Source: Paenibacillus sp. V4I7 (GTDB lineage: Bacteria; Bacillota; Bacilli; Paenibacillales; NBRC-103111). From it: a stretch of 64,000 nucleotides of DNA. Positions 8,510 through 19,077 of this stretch are shown here, piece after piece. The stretch covers positions 310,001 to 374,000 of the forward strand of contig NZ_JAUSZD010000002.1 of NCBI RefSeq assembly GCF_030817275.1, read 5' to 3'. The notes below the pieces were generated by a model. That model made no database searches, was not told the origin of the DNA, and was given only the letters and a program-made list of their open reading frames with translations. The position numbers were made by a program, and so were the translations under genes. Every line of letters starts with the position of its first letter. Position 1 is the stretch's first letter.

Positions 8510-9285
8510 TTGCTTCGGATAGCAATCAAGTGAAAATTCAGCAAAAGCCAAGCAGGACCATCTTATGGCTGAGCGGATGGAGCATGCCGGATACGGTTTT
8601 CGATCGACTTCGCGAGTTACTGCCGGATTTTCATCATATTTCTGTCGATTACAGTGATGCCGATTCTCCCGAGACAATGCTGCTGCTCACTGAAACAGCG
8701 GCACAAAATTTGATGATTACAGAGTGTAAGACAAGGGCTGACCGTGGTCAGCTGTTGATCGGAGGCTGGTCGCTCGGCGGATTACTGGCTTTGAGACTAG
8801 CGGCCAAAAGACTTGCTGATGGTCTAGTGTTGTTTGCGGCTACAGCTCGGTTTACCCGTTCCGTTGAAGAGAGGGACCGCGGCTGGGCAGATGCCTATGT
8901 TAGGCAGATGATGAAGGGACTCATGAAGGACCGACAGGGCGTTGAAACCAAATTTCGACAGCATATGTTTACGGAAGCGGAATGGGAGGCCGGTCTTGGC
9001 AAAAGATTTCCTCTCATTGGCAGTTGGACAACTCCGGCACTAATTGCCGGTCTTCAGATTTTGCGAAGTGAGGAAGTCTTGTCTGGGCTGCCGGAAATTG
9101 AATGTCCAGTTCTTCTTGTTCACGGCAGGGAGGATAAGATTTGTCCTTTCAACGCTGCGGCAGAGCTTGTGGCACAATTGCCTCAAGCAGAGTTACTTTC
9201 CATAGCCGACTGCGGTCATGCGTCGTTTTTGGGAAGAGAAGATGAGATAGCTGAGGAACTGAGGCGGTGGTGGGATGAACAGTAG
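8506..9285 (+). CDS. bioH: Pimeloyl-ACP methyl ester esterase (BioH-type)
   Basis: An alpha/beta hydrolase of 259 residues that is expected to remove the methyl ester from pimeloyl-ACP methyl ester and release BioF substrate. The nucleophile elbow is GGWSLGG, as in BioH. The remaining triad residues are likely the Asp in HGREDKICPF and the His in DCGHASFLG. Its place between bioF and bioC, overlapping both genes, supports the assignment. Gate-keeper esterases of the BioG type are an alternative in some bacteria, but the WSLGG elbow and the DxxCP loop favour BioH. Confidence 0.85.
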   Translation: MIASDSNQVKIQQKPSRTILWLSGWSMPDTVFDRLRELLPDFHHISVDYSDADSPETMLLLTETAAQNLMITECKTRADRGQLLIGGWSLGGLLALRLAAKRLADGLVLFAATARFTRSVEERDRGWADAYVRQMMKGLMKDRQGVETKFRQHMFTEAEWEAGLGKRFPLIGSWTTPALIAGLQILRSEEVLSGLPEIECPVLLVHGREDKICPFNAAAELVAQLPQAELLSIADCGHASFLGREDEIAEELRRWWDEQ

Positions 9286-10159
9286 GATGACTGATATTGA
9301 GTGTCAATTTAACCGAAGTTCAGCGGGCTCGTATGATGTTCACGCCAAAGTGCAGCGCCTTATGGCAGAGCAGCTTGCCAAATCTCTCATCCCGTGGAAG
9401 GAAGAAGGAGTTATAGAGGCATCTAACATTCTTGAGATTGGCTGTGGAACGGGTACTCTGACCGGAATTCTGGTTAACGAATGGTCCAAAGCATCCATTA
9501 TTGCACTCGATATTGCACCAGGGATGATCAAAGTCGCGGAGCAACGTGTCCGATCAGGTATGGCAAGTCACTTAGCTACCAACAGTTGTCAACCGGATCG
9601 AGTAAGTTTTATTCATGCCGATGTAGAAAGGTGGTCGGCAGATGCACAAGAAGCCTCGTTCGACCTCATTGTCTCCAATGCTTGCTTTCAATGGCTTGAA
9701 AATCCGAAGCAAACAATACGTCACCTTCGGCAGATGCTTCGTCCTGGAGGCTTACTGGTGTTCGCAACATTCGGGCCGGAAACGTTTATCGAGCTGCATC
9801 AGTCATTTAATGATGTGTATAGAGCCAGCGGCATGGATCCACAGCGGCACGGACTGTCTTTTCAATCCGATACTCAGTGGAAAAACTTGCTCATGGAAGC
9901 AGGGTTTTCTAGTATCCAAAAAGAGCGTTCGATTCAAAAAGAAACGTATTCATCCGTTAGAGATTTTCTCCATTCGGTTAAAGCAATGGGAGCTAGCACT
10001 TCAGAAGCAGTCGCTACGCCTGGCCTCAGCTCGCGACGGCTGTTCGCCAACATGTATAAGGCATATGAAGATAAATTCAGCATAAAGGGAGGCATCGCTG
10101 CCACTTATGATCTTCTTTTGATCCAAGCTAGGGTCTCTCATTCATATGTTCATAGATAG
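9275..10159 (+). CDS. bioC: Malonyl-ACP O-methyltransferase
   Basis: SAM-dependent enzyme that methylates malonyl-ACP to start pimelate synthesis by the fatty-acid machinery. The 294-residue protein has NRSSAGSYDVHAKVQ near the N terminus, a BioC hallmark. The SAM-binding motif ILEIGCGTGTLTG, the motif ALDIAPGMI and SNACFQWLEN follow in class I methyltransferase order. It overlaps bioH by 11 bases. With bioC, H, F, A, D and B all present, the operon encodes the whole route from malonyl-ACP to biotin. A terminator closes the operon. Confidence 0.93.
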   Translation: MNSRMTDIECQFNRSSAGSYDVHAKVQRLMAEQLAKSLIPWKEEGVIEASNILEIGCGTGTLTGILVNEWSKASIIALDIAPGMIKVAEQRVRSGMASHLATNSCQPDRVSFIHADVERWSADAQEASFDLIVSNACFQWLENPKQTIRHLRQMLRPGGLLVFATFGPETFIELHQSFNDVYRASGMDPQRHGLSFQSDTQWKNLLMEAGFSSIQKERSIQKETYSSVRDFLHSVKAMGASTSEAVATPGLSSRRLFANMYKAYEDKFSIKGGIAATYDLLLIQARVSHSYVHR

Positions 10160-10178
10160 AAAATCAGATATCTTCTGA

Positions 10179-10211
10179 AGCCGGGGTCCTGTACCTCGGC
10201 TTTTGGTTTTT
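10179..10211 (+). terminator. Terminator of the biotin operon
   Basis: An 8-bp stem AGCCGGGG/CCTCGGCT (10179-10186 with 10194-10201, one G-T pair) is followed by TTTGGTTTTT. Confidence 0.75.
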
Positions 10212-10275
10212 AGGCGTTCATGGTAACCTATTGAAAAGACAAAAAATTCGTCGTGCCGGTGGAGGTGCCTAAACG

Positions 10276-10803
10276 TTGAGCATAGAGCCTATTTCGGATC
10301 ATCTGCAGGAGCATTTAAGGATACTTTTCGTGGGGTATAACCCCAGTATACGATCTGGAGAAACGGGTCATCATTATGCGAATCCAAGCAATCGCTTTTA
10401 TCGGATCCTTTTCCAAGCGGAATTAACACCTCGGCTGTATAAACCTCAAGAGGATGGGGATCTGCTGAAGCTTGGGTATGGATTTACGAATATCGTGGCT
10501 CGCCCTTCGTTAACGGCTGCTGAAATTACGCCTGAGGAATACCGAGAAGGTCGACTTATTTTGAAACAAAAGATCAAGGCTTTTCGACCTCGTGTTACCT
10601 GTTTTGTAGGAAAAGGGGTATATGAACAGTATAGCGGCCGTAGGGGGATGAGTTGGGGGAGTCAACAGGATCCGGTGGTTGAAGGTGTGATCGACTATGT
10701 ATGTCCCTCCTCTAGTGGGCTTGTTCGGATGAAGCTTGAAGATATGGTAGCAATTTATAGCGGCATCAAGAAATATATTGAAACGGAGTTGGGGAACGGA
10801 TGA
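10276..10803 (+). CDS. mug: Mismatch-specific uracil/thymine DNA glycosylase (Mug family)
   Basis: Base-excision repair glycosylase of uracil-DNA glycosylase family 2, 175 residues. Motif I is GYNPS (family GxNPS, with the Asn that positions the catalytic water). HHYANPSNRFYRIL and GYGFTNIVARPS follow, and the C-terminal PSSSGLVR corresponds to the intercalating loop NPSGLxR. It probably removes uracil, thymine or ethenocytosine from G mismatches. The start is TTG at 10276, 8 bases after GGAGGTG. It overlaps the Nudix gene by 4 bases (ATGA), so the two are co-translated. Confidence 0.88.
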   Translation: MSIEPISDHLQEHLRILFVGYNPSIRSGETGHHYANPSNRFYRILFQAELTPRLYKPQEDGDLLKLGYGFTNIVARPSLTAAEITPEEYREGRLILKQKIKAFRPRVTCFVGKGVYEQYSGRRGMSWGSQQDPVVEGVIDYVCPSSSGLVRMKLEDMVAIYSGIKKYIETELGNG

Positions 10804-11420
10804 ATATCCCATGGTTGGAGTGGGCCAAAGAAATTCAGGCGATTAGTCAAGCCGGACTTACCTATGGTGAGAATGGTTATGACTTGGAGCGATACGAGGC
10901 GCTGCGCAAGATCAGCGTGGAGATGATGAGTTATTTCTCAGAGACACCGATCGATAAGGTGACGGCTTTGTTCGCCAGCGACACGGGGTATCAGACGCCG
11001 AAAGTAGATATTCGGGCCGTCGTCTTGAGAGAGAACAAGCTGCTGCTTGTGAAGGAAAGAGCTGACGGTGCTTGGGCTTTGCCTGGGGGCTGGGCGGACA
11101 TCGGCCTTACACCGTCGGAGGTCGCCGTCAAGGAGACCCGCGAGGAAGCTGGCTATGATGTCAAGCCGGTGCGATTGCTGGCGGTCTTCGATAAGAAGCG
11201 CCACGCACACCCACCCTCGGCAAACCACGTGTACAAGATGTTTATCTTGTGCGAGCTGGTGGGCGGGAAAGCACTTGAAGCCGGTCTGGAAACGACCGGT
11301 GCCCAATTCTTCGGCGAGAGCGAGCTGCCGCCGCTCTCGGTGGAGCGAAACACCGCTGAGCAACTGCAGCGGATGTTCGAACTTGCCCGTGACCATACAG
11401 CGCAGACGCTGCTCGACTAG
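10800..11420 (+). CDS. Nudix hydrolase with NUDIX_N-type N-terminal domain
   Basis: A 206-residue protein. About 65 residues of helical N-terminal domain (LEWAKEIQAISQAGLTY...DLERYEALRKISVEMM) match the domain found before the catalytic part of some ADP-ribose/nucleoside-diphosphate-linked Nudix enzymes. The Nudix box is GGWADIGLTPSEVAVKETR followed by EEAGYDV. The metal-binding EExG core is present, while the first Glu and the Arg of the textbook signature are Leu and Lys. This degenerate box is usual for this subfamily. The substrate is unknown. It is coupled to mug, which suggests nucleotide-pool or repair-linked housekeeping. It ends 16 bases from the convergent DUF421 gene. Confidence 0.85.
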   Translation: MNIPWLEWAKEIQAISQAGLTYGENGYDLERYEALRKISVEMMSYFSETPIDKVTALFASDTGYQTPKVDIRAVVLRENKLLLVKERADGAWALPGGWADIGLTPSEVAVKETREEAGYDVKPVRLLAVFDKKRHAHPPSANHVYKMFILCELVGGKALEAGLETTGAQFFGESELPPLSVERNTAEQLQRMFELARDHTAQTLLD

Positions 11421-11436
11421 CCAAACGCTCAAGGTC

Positions 11437-12297
11437 TTAACGCTTAAGTACAGGTTTCAATTGTGCGATGATTTCCTCCATTTGCTTTGAGGATTGTTCG
11501 TACATTTCTTTTGCATCTTTATTTTTCGTAGTAAGCCCAAACAACATCAGATCGCCTTCGCATTTTTTTAATGTAGCAAATAAGAATGCCTTTTCTTGCG
11601 GCAGGGGGACTTTGATCTTGTCGTCATACAAATCCACAAACAATTGGCCGTAAGAATCGACTTGACCTAGAAATACATTTTCAACTGTCACAGCCAGTTT
11701 ATCTAATTCTGTTTGCAACCATCCCCGGCTAAAACCGATGGTGGCCAATGCTTCGTTCATAATGTTACCGTCTATGATAACGGTTTGGGGCTCCTTCTCC
11801 GGGGCGACTTTGATGCCCAAATGACTTGGAGTCAGCGGTTGGTGTTTACGAGCTAATAGAACATTAATATCTCCACTTGCTTCCATGATAGCAAATTCAA
11901 CATCAGCCACTTTAAATGCGGATTTCTTTCTTAATTGTTCCATGAGTTCATCGAGGGTGAGTCGTTCTTTCTTTAAATTATCTTCCAAAATTTTTCCGTC
12001 TCTAATCAGTACGGTTCCTTTACCATCAATAAAATCCCGCATTTTTTTACTTTTAAGCTGCAAGAATTCAATGATTAAAGAGCATGCAACCCAAACGGAT
12101 ATGGATACCAAACCTAGAAACCAATTCGCATCCAAATCTAATGAGATGTAAGCTGCTAGACTGCCAATTGTAATACCCGTAATGTATTCGAAGAAGGAAA
12201 GCTGAGAAATTTGTCTTTTACCCAACAACTTTGTCATAACGAAAAGCACGACTACTGCTAATAATGTACGTAAAACAATTTCAAGCCAAGTTGGCAC
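11437..12297 (-). CDS. DUF421 (YetF-like) membrane protein
   Basis: A 286-residue protein with about three N-terminal membrane helices (TWLEIVLRTLLAVVVLFVM, YITGITIGSLAAYIS, WFLGLVSISVWVACSLIIEF). A cytoplasmic part carries the DUF421 signature region (DGKGTVLIRDGKILEDNLKK, then MNEALATIGFSRGWL). Such proteins are common and often multiple in spore formers. Some are linked to spore or germination phenotypes, but the biochemical role is unknown. A TTG start at 12330 is in frame, but its message would contain the AGGAGG (12305-12310) that sits 7 bases from GTG 12297, so the GTG is chosen. Confidence 0.8.
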   Translation of the reverse strand: MPTWLEIVLRTLLAVVVLFVMTKLLGKRQISQLSFFEYITGITIGSLAAYISLDLDANWFLGLVSISVWVACSLIIEFLQLKSKKMRDFIDGKGTVLIRDGKILEDNLKKERLTLDELMEQLRKKSAFKVADVEFAIMEASGDINVLLARKHQPLTPSHLGIKVAPEKEPQTVIIDGNIMNEALATIGFSRGWLQTELDKLAVTVENVFLGQVDSYGQLFVDLYDDKIKVPLPQEKAFLFATLKKCEGDLMLFGLTTKNKDAKEMYEQSSKQMEEIIAQLKPVLKR

Positions 12298-12411
12298 AGG
12301 GGGTCCTCCTCTTTTATTAACCCTAATCAATTGGTTTAATTGTTTGTATAATTATTGAAAGTTATACAAAAACAAGATATTAAATCCAGTGCCGGTAATA
12401 AAGTGAAAGTA

Positions 12412-13185
12412 TTAAGTAGACGGTTCCCCAAAAGGGAGCACGTTTAGCGGCTCGTACGCCGGCTGACGGCCCAAGTGGCTGCGGTAGAGGACGATGTCCT
12501 CTACTCGCCATGAGGGCCAGCCGCCGGCAGGCGCCCCAGCCGCTGCTAGGGCGGAGCGCTTGAAAGGCCCCGCCGCTGTGCGGTAGCGGCGGGCTAGTGT
12601 AAGGTGCGGCCGGTAGGCGCGAGCCTCGGCCGGGAAGCCGTGGCGGGCGCAGACGCCGGCGACCTCGCGCTGCAGCGCAGCAAGCGCGTTTAGGTCGCCG
12701 GAGAGGCCCGCCCAGAGAATCGACGGCGCCGCCGGAGGTCCGAACACGCCGAGGTCCTCGGCGTGCAGGGTCAGCGGCAGCGCAGCTGCAGCAAGCTGGC
12801 GCAGGTCGGCCGCCAGCGCTTCAGCCGTCTCGGCGGATGCGTCGCCGAGGAAGCTTAACGTGACGTGGACATCCTGCGGATGCGTCCACTTTTGGAAAGG
12901 CAGCACCTTTTGGATGCTGTCTTTCCATATGTCGAGCACCCGCTGGACGTCTTGCGGGAGCTGAATCCCTACGAACAGCCGATACATTTCGGAGGCGTTT
13001 GTTGAACTTTGTGTTTTTGTTGAACTTTGTGTGTTTGTGGAACTTGAAGCGTTTGTTGAACTTTGTGTTTTTGTTGAACTTTGTGTGTTCGTGGAACTTG
13101 AAGCGTTTGTGTGATTTGAGGTGTTTGATTGTTCAGAATTTGCAGCGTTTGTAGATCTTTCTCCTATCGAATCAAGCATTATCAT
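12412..13185 (-). CDS. thpR: RNA 2',3'-cyclic phosphodiesterase (ThpR/LigT) with repeat-encoded N-terminal tail
   Basis: A 2H phosphoesterase domain begins at M67 (MYRLFVGIQLP) and has both catalytic HxTx motifs, H107 (HVTLSFLG) and H194 (HLTLARR). The family hydrolyses 2',3'-cyclic phosphates of RNA. Ahead of it are 66 residues almost wholly of Ser, Thr, Asn and Gln, built from six-residue units SSTNTQ, SSTKTQ and SSTNAS. AAAGGAG stands 11 bases before ATG 13185. There is no Shine-Dalgarno before M67 (the message there reads CCTCCG), so the tail is probably translated. The catalytic part is strikingly GC-rich: 41 of 60 bases in 12661-12720. It is divergent from serC. Confidence 0.82.
   Translation of the reverse strand: MIMLDSIGERSTNAANSEQSNTSNHTNASSSTNTQSSTKTQSSTNASSSTNTQSSTKTQSSTNASEMYRLFVGIQLPQDVQRVLDIWKDSIQKVLPFQKWTHPQDVHVTLSFLGDASAETAEALAADLRQLAAAALPLTLHAEDLGVFGPPAAPSILWAGLSGDLNALAALQREVAGVCARHGFPAEARAYRPHLTLARRYRTAAGPFKRSALAAAGAPAGGWPSWRVEDIVLYRSHLGRQPAYEPLNVLPFGEPST
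12995..13120 (-). repeat. 18-bp tandem repeats inside thpR
   Basis: Six 18-bp units (12995-13102) plus a degenerate seventh (to 13120) form a 54-bp higher-order repeat of three subunits present twice with a single mismatch. Each unit encodes six residues, so copy-number change keeps the frame. Confidence 0.9.
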
Positions 13186-13326
13186 AAGTAATTAGGCTCC
13201 TTTTGTATCCAAATCTGTTCTCTTCTTCGTACTTCTCCTAGCATTGCCAACTGAGGTTTTACTTGATGCATGAGGAGAATATTGCTATCATAGCGATAAT
13301 ACAAAAAAGCAAAGGTGTGGTCATTC

Positions 13327-14415
13327 ATGGGAAATAGGGCCTATAACTTTAACGCAGGGCCTGCGGCATTACCGCTCGAAGTACTGCAGAAAGCACAAGA
13401 GGAGCTTGTCGAATTTAAAGGCATCGGCATGTCCATTATGGAAATTTCTCACCGCAGCGCGGAGTTCGAGCAAGTACATAATGAAACGCAGCAATTGTTG
13501 AAACAAATTTTTAGCATCCCTGATGGGTACCAAGTGCAGTTTCTGCAAGGGGGTGCGAGTACACAATTCGCCATGATTCCGCTTAATTTTCTAAAGCCAG
13601 GTAAAGTAGGCAGCTATGTGCTTACAGGTGCATGGGCGGAGAAAGCTGTTCAGGAAGGAAGCTTGTTCGGAGAAGTTGCCATCGCAGCAAGCTCGAAAGA
13701 ACAGAAATTTATGAAAATTCCGAACTTGAATGAAATCAACATTCATCCGGATTCTGCTTATCTGCATCTGACTTCGAACGAAACGATTGAAGGTGCTCAG
13801 TTCCAAAGCTTTCCAGATACAGGGAATGTGCCGTTAATTGGGGACATGTCCAGCGATATCTTGAGCCGTCCTGTTGATATTTCGAAATTCGGCATGATTT
13901 ATGCAGGAGCGCAAAAAAATCTAGGTCCTTCTGGTGTAACGGTGGTTATTATCAAGGAAGATTTATTGCAAGATCTGCCTAAAACGATTCCAACCATGCT
14001 TCGCTACGAAATCCATAGCAAAAACAATTCCCTATACAATACACCACCAGTATATTCAATCTACATGATGAACCTGGTATTGAAATGGATTCAGGAACAA
14101 GGTGGACTAGCTGTTATCCAAAAAAATAACCTTGAGAAATCAGGTCTAATTTATAGCGCAATCGACCAAAGCGGCGGTTTCTACCGTGGACCAGTTGATG
14201 CGGGCAGTCGTTCCGCGATGAACATCACGTTCCGCTTGAAGGATGAAGAGCTGGAGAAGAAGTTCATTAAGGAAACCGAACAGAACGGATTTGTTGGGTT
14301 GAAGGGTCATCGCAGTGTAGGCGGTTTGAGAGCATCTACGTATAATGCTGTTCCTTATGCATCATGCAAAGCGCTCGCTGAATTCATGAGTGATTTCCAA
14401 AAACGCAACGGTTAA
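13327..14415 (+). CDS. serC: Phosphoserine aminotransferase
   Basis: PLP enzyme converting 3-phosphohydroxypyruvate and glutamate to phosphoserine, in serine (and often pyridoxine) synthesis. It has 362 residues, starts with RAYNFNAGPAALPLEVL and carries ISHRSAEFE. The PLP Lys is K197 in GAQKNLGPSGVTV. C-terminal GLKGHRSVGGLRASTYNAVP holds the phosphate-binding residues. GTG at 13315 is in frame, but AAAGGTG at 13311-13317 serves ATG 13327. It is followed by a terminator, so it is probably monocistronic. Confidence 0.95.
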   Translation: MGNRAYNFNAGPAALPLEVLQKAQEELVEFKGIGMSIMEISHRSAEFEQVHNETQQLLKQIFSIPDGYQVQFLQGGASTQFAMIPLNFLKPGKVGSYVLTGAWAEKAVQEGSLFGEVAIAASSKEQKFMKIPNLNEINIHPDSAYLHLTSNETIEGAQFQSFPDTGNVPLIGDMSSDILSRPVDISKFGMIYAGAQKNLGPSGVTVVIIKEDLLQDLPKTIPTMLRYEIHSKNNSLYNTPPVYSIYMMNLVLKWIQEQGGLAVIQKNNLEKSGLIYSAIDQSGGFYRGPVDAGSRSAMNITFRLKDEELEKKFIKETEQNGFVGLKGHRSVGGLRASTYNAVPYASCKALAEFMSDFQKRNG

Positions 14416-14429
14416 GAAATAAGATTAGG

Positions 14430-14470
14430 CTATTCACGGCACCCTCGTGTGCGCGTGAATAGCTTTTTTT
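14430..14470 (+). terminator. Terminator of serC
   Basis: Stem CTATTCACG/CGTGAATAG (14430-14438 with 14454-14462), with an inner CAC/GTG extension, is followed by a run of seven T. Confidence 0.85.
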
Positions 14471-14717
14471 GCTTCTGGATAGGAATGTGGCATCATCGCT
14501 ATTAACGACCTTAGAAGGACTCTGGGACGGTTTGGTGAGCTTGTATTTGGGGCGGGATAGATCTATAGCTAGTGAGATCAAAGCCCTAGTCTTGCTTTCG
14601 ACAAATTCGAAAATTTCAAGTCAAAATTGAAAATAAATTTTCAAAGCCTTCCGAGCCACGTCCTGTCTAGGTTTACGTATTTTAATAGTCAAAACGAGCC
14701 ATTTTGCTCGTTGACAA
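14471..14717. other. Non-coding stretch upstream of the nrd promoter
   Basis: No credible ORF or RNA was seen. The part at 14600-14640 is A/T-rich, with GAAAATTT and AAATTTTC inverted around it. A TTGACA that probably forms the nrd -35 box begins at 14711. Confidence 0.4.
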
Positions 14718-14764
14718 ACACAATATATTGATATAAATTTGAATCTATCAACTAGATATCGTAA
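14718..14764 (+). promoter_or_regulatory. Tandem NrdR boxes of the nrdIEF promoter
   Basis: Box 1 ACACAATATATTGATA (14718-14733) matches 13 of 16 positions of ACACWATATATWGTGT, with the whole core intact. Box 2 CAACTAGATATCGTAA (14749-14764) is weaker. The boxes start exactly 31 bp apart, the helical phasing known for NrdR pairs. TTGACA at 14711-14716 lies directly upstream of box 1, so the repressor would cover the promoter. Repression when dATP/ATP-loaded NrdR is abundant is inferred. Confidence 0.75.
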
Positions 14765-17435
<2,671 letters not shown>

Positions 17436-17457
17436 TTTGGAAGGGGATTAAATATAA

Positions 17458-18444
17458 ATGAGTACGGCCACTACCCTAAATAATGCCAGGAAAGCTGTGA
17501 ATTGGAATCGTCCCGATGATGATTTTACGATCACTTTCTGGAATCAAAATATTATGCAGTTCTGGACAGATGAGGAAATCCCATTATCTGATGATAAAAT
17601 GTCATGGATCACGTTAAGCGGTGAAGAACGTGAGCTATACATGAAAGTACTCGGTGGGCTTACGCTGCTTGATACCATGCAAGGCGGCGTCGGCATGCCG
17701 AAGATTCTTGAGCATGTCGATGGGCTGCAGCGCAAAGCTGTGCTAAGCTTCATGGGTATGATGGAACAAATACATGCGAAGTCTTACAGCAGTATTTTCA
17801 CCACGTTGTCTACAACGGAAGAAATCAATGAGCTCTTCCTGTGGGTGGAGCGTAATCCTTACTTGCAGTTCAAGGCAAATAAAATTTCCCTTTTCTATGA
17901 AAATATTAGAACGACTAAAGAGCTGTATTTAGCTATGGCAGCATCTGTCTTGCTGGAGAGCTACTTGTTCTATAGCGGCTTCTATTATCCGCTTTACTTA
18001 GCCGGACAGGGTAAAATGACAAGCAGTGGCGAAATCATCGATTTGATTTTACGCGATGAGAGTATTCATGGTCTGTATATCGGTGTCCTGGCACAAGAGG
18101 TTTATGCGCAGTTAAGCCCTGCGGAACAGGATGAGGCATACACAACATTGTGTGCCTTGCTGAAGGAGCTTCATGCCAATGAGGAAAGCTATACTGAAAG
18201 TCTATATGGAACCTTGGGCTTGGCAGAAGAAGTGAAAGCTTTCTTACGGTACAACGCGAATAAAGCGTTCATGAACCTGGGCGTAGACCCAATTTTCGAA
18301 GAAGAGGATATTAATCCGATTGTTCTTAACGGTCTGAGCACGAAGACGAAGCAGCATGACTTTTTCTCGAAAAAGGGAAATGGATATGTACGTACGATTC
18401 ACGTTGAAGCGTTGACGGATGATGATTTCCTTTTTGGGGATTGA
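17458..18444 (+). CDS. nrdF: Class Ib ribonucleotide reductase beta subunit
   Basis: Radical-generating small subunit, 328 residues. Diiron/dimanganese ligands appear in order: [10 protein letters not shown] (Glu, His; the Tyr is the likely radical site), the second Glu in [10 protein letters not shown], and [12 protein letters not shown] (Glu, His). The C-terminal tail [13 protein letters not shown] is the acidic peptide that docks on NrdE. It starts 22 bases after nrdE with AAGGGG upstream. A hairpin terminator follows. Confidence 0.95.
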   Translation: MSTATTLNNARKAVNWNRPDDDFTITFWNQNIMQFWTDEEIPLSDDKMSWITLSGEERELYMKVLGGLTLLDTMQGGVGMPKILEHVDGLQRKAVLSFMGMMEQIHAKSYSSIFTTLSTTEEINELFLWVERNPYLQFKANKISLFYENIRTTKELYLAMAASVLLESYLFYSGFYYPLYLAGQGKMTSSGEIIDLILRDESIHGLYIGVLAQEVYAQLSPAEQDEAYTTLCALLKELHANEESYTESLYGTLGLAEEVKAFLRYNANKAFMNLGVDPIFEEEDINPIVLNGLSTKTKQHDFFSKKGNGYVRTIHVEALTDDDFLFGD

Positions 18445-18453
18445 ACATAAAGT

Positions 18454-18484
18454 AGGACCTGACGGTTTTCGTCAGGTCCTTTGT
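18454..18484 (+). terminator. Terminator of nrdIEF
   Basis: An 11-bp perfect stem AGGACCTGACG/CGTCAGGTCCT (18454-18464 with 18470-18480) is followed by TTTGTTGT. Confidence 0.75.
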
Positions 18485-18641
18485 TGTCTTTTGAGTTAAG
18501 GGGTAAGCGGGCTGACCTCACTGTCGATTCATTCATCCATCCTTGTTCTACATGGAGTTGTTTAAATCGGAATCCATCATCAAATATGTTGACATGAGGT
18601 TGCCGGATGAATGAATGATTCCATATACTCGGTTGAATGAT

Positions 18642-18825
18642 GTTGAAAGTGCAACAATTGCTGCCTAGATCCCGCCTCTCACCCTTCGTTGTTGCATAAT
18701 GTACAACAATTTGGCCCCAAACGGGCCATTTCGCAACAAATGGGTTCGAAATGTTGTACAAACTGCAACTTCAAAGACCAAAAAAGCCGTTGGGCGCGTG
18801 AATTGTTGTAGAAATTGCAACAATT
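18642..18825. repeat. Array of GTTG-N-CAAC palindromes
   Basis: Four inverted repeats lie within 184 bp: GTTGAAAGTGCAAC (18642-18655), GTTGCATAATGTACAAC (18691-18707), GTTGTACAAACTGCAAC (18753-18769) and GTTGTAGAAATTGCAAC (18805-18821). The last is extended by flanking AATT/AATT. The three 17-bp copies share GTTGYA-N5-TRCAAC. Another small stem TGGCCC/GGGCCA is at 18712-18728. The rest of the 18485-19077 gap holds no gene I can support. TACATGGAGTTG occurs twice (18549 and 18875), and TTACATGGA (18874-18882) is inverted at 18922-18930. Confidence 0.7.
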
Positions 18826-19077
18826 AATAAACACTCGATCATACAATGACGGTGTAATCTGAAACGGGATTGTTTACATGGAGTTGGATCCGCATTACTT
18901 TGAAATTCAGGTGGGGTGGATTCCATGTAATTGAAAGTTCTATTCAAATGTTTCGGATATGCTTAGCTTTGAAGCTAAGTGGAATAGCCGATAATATATG
19001 AAATAACTTCAATCCTTCCATATTTTCTGTATAATGATGGTGAAAGCAGTTACAACATGGTGATGAGGGGTAATCCA

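Noticed and set aside
9642-10085. 147-codon plus-strand frame inside bioC
   Set aside because: Out-of-frame shadow of a methyltransferase gene that has all its motifs.
10800-11420. Nudix protein as an inactive enzyme, because the first signature Glu is replaced by Leu
   Set aside because: The metal-binding EExG core is intact, and the GGWADxG form is usual in the subfamily with this N-terminal domain.
12995-13120. CRISPR-like array
   Set aside because: The repeats are directly contiguous with no spacers, in multiples of three, and encode a continuous protein tail.
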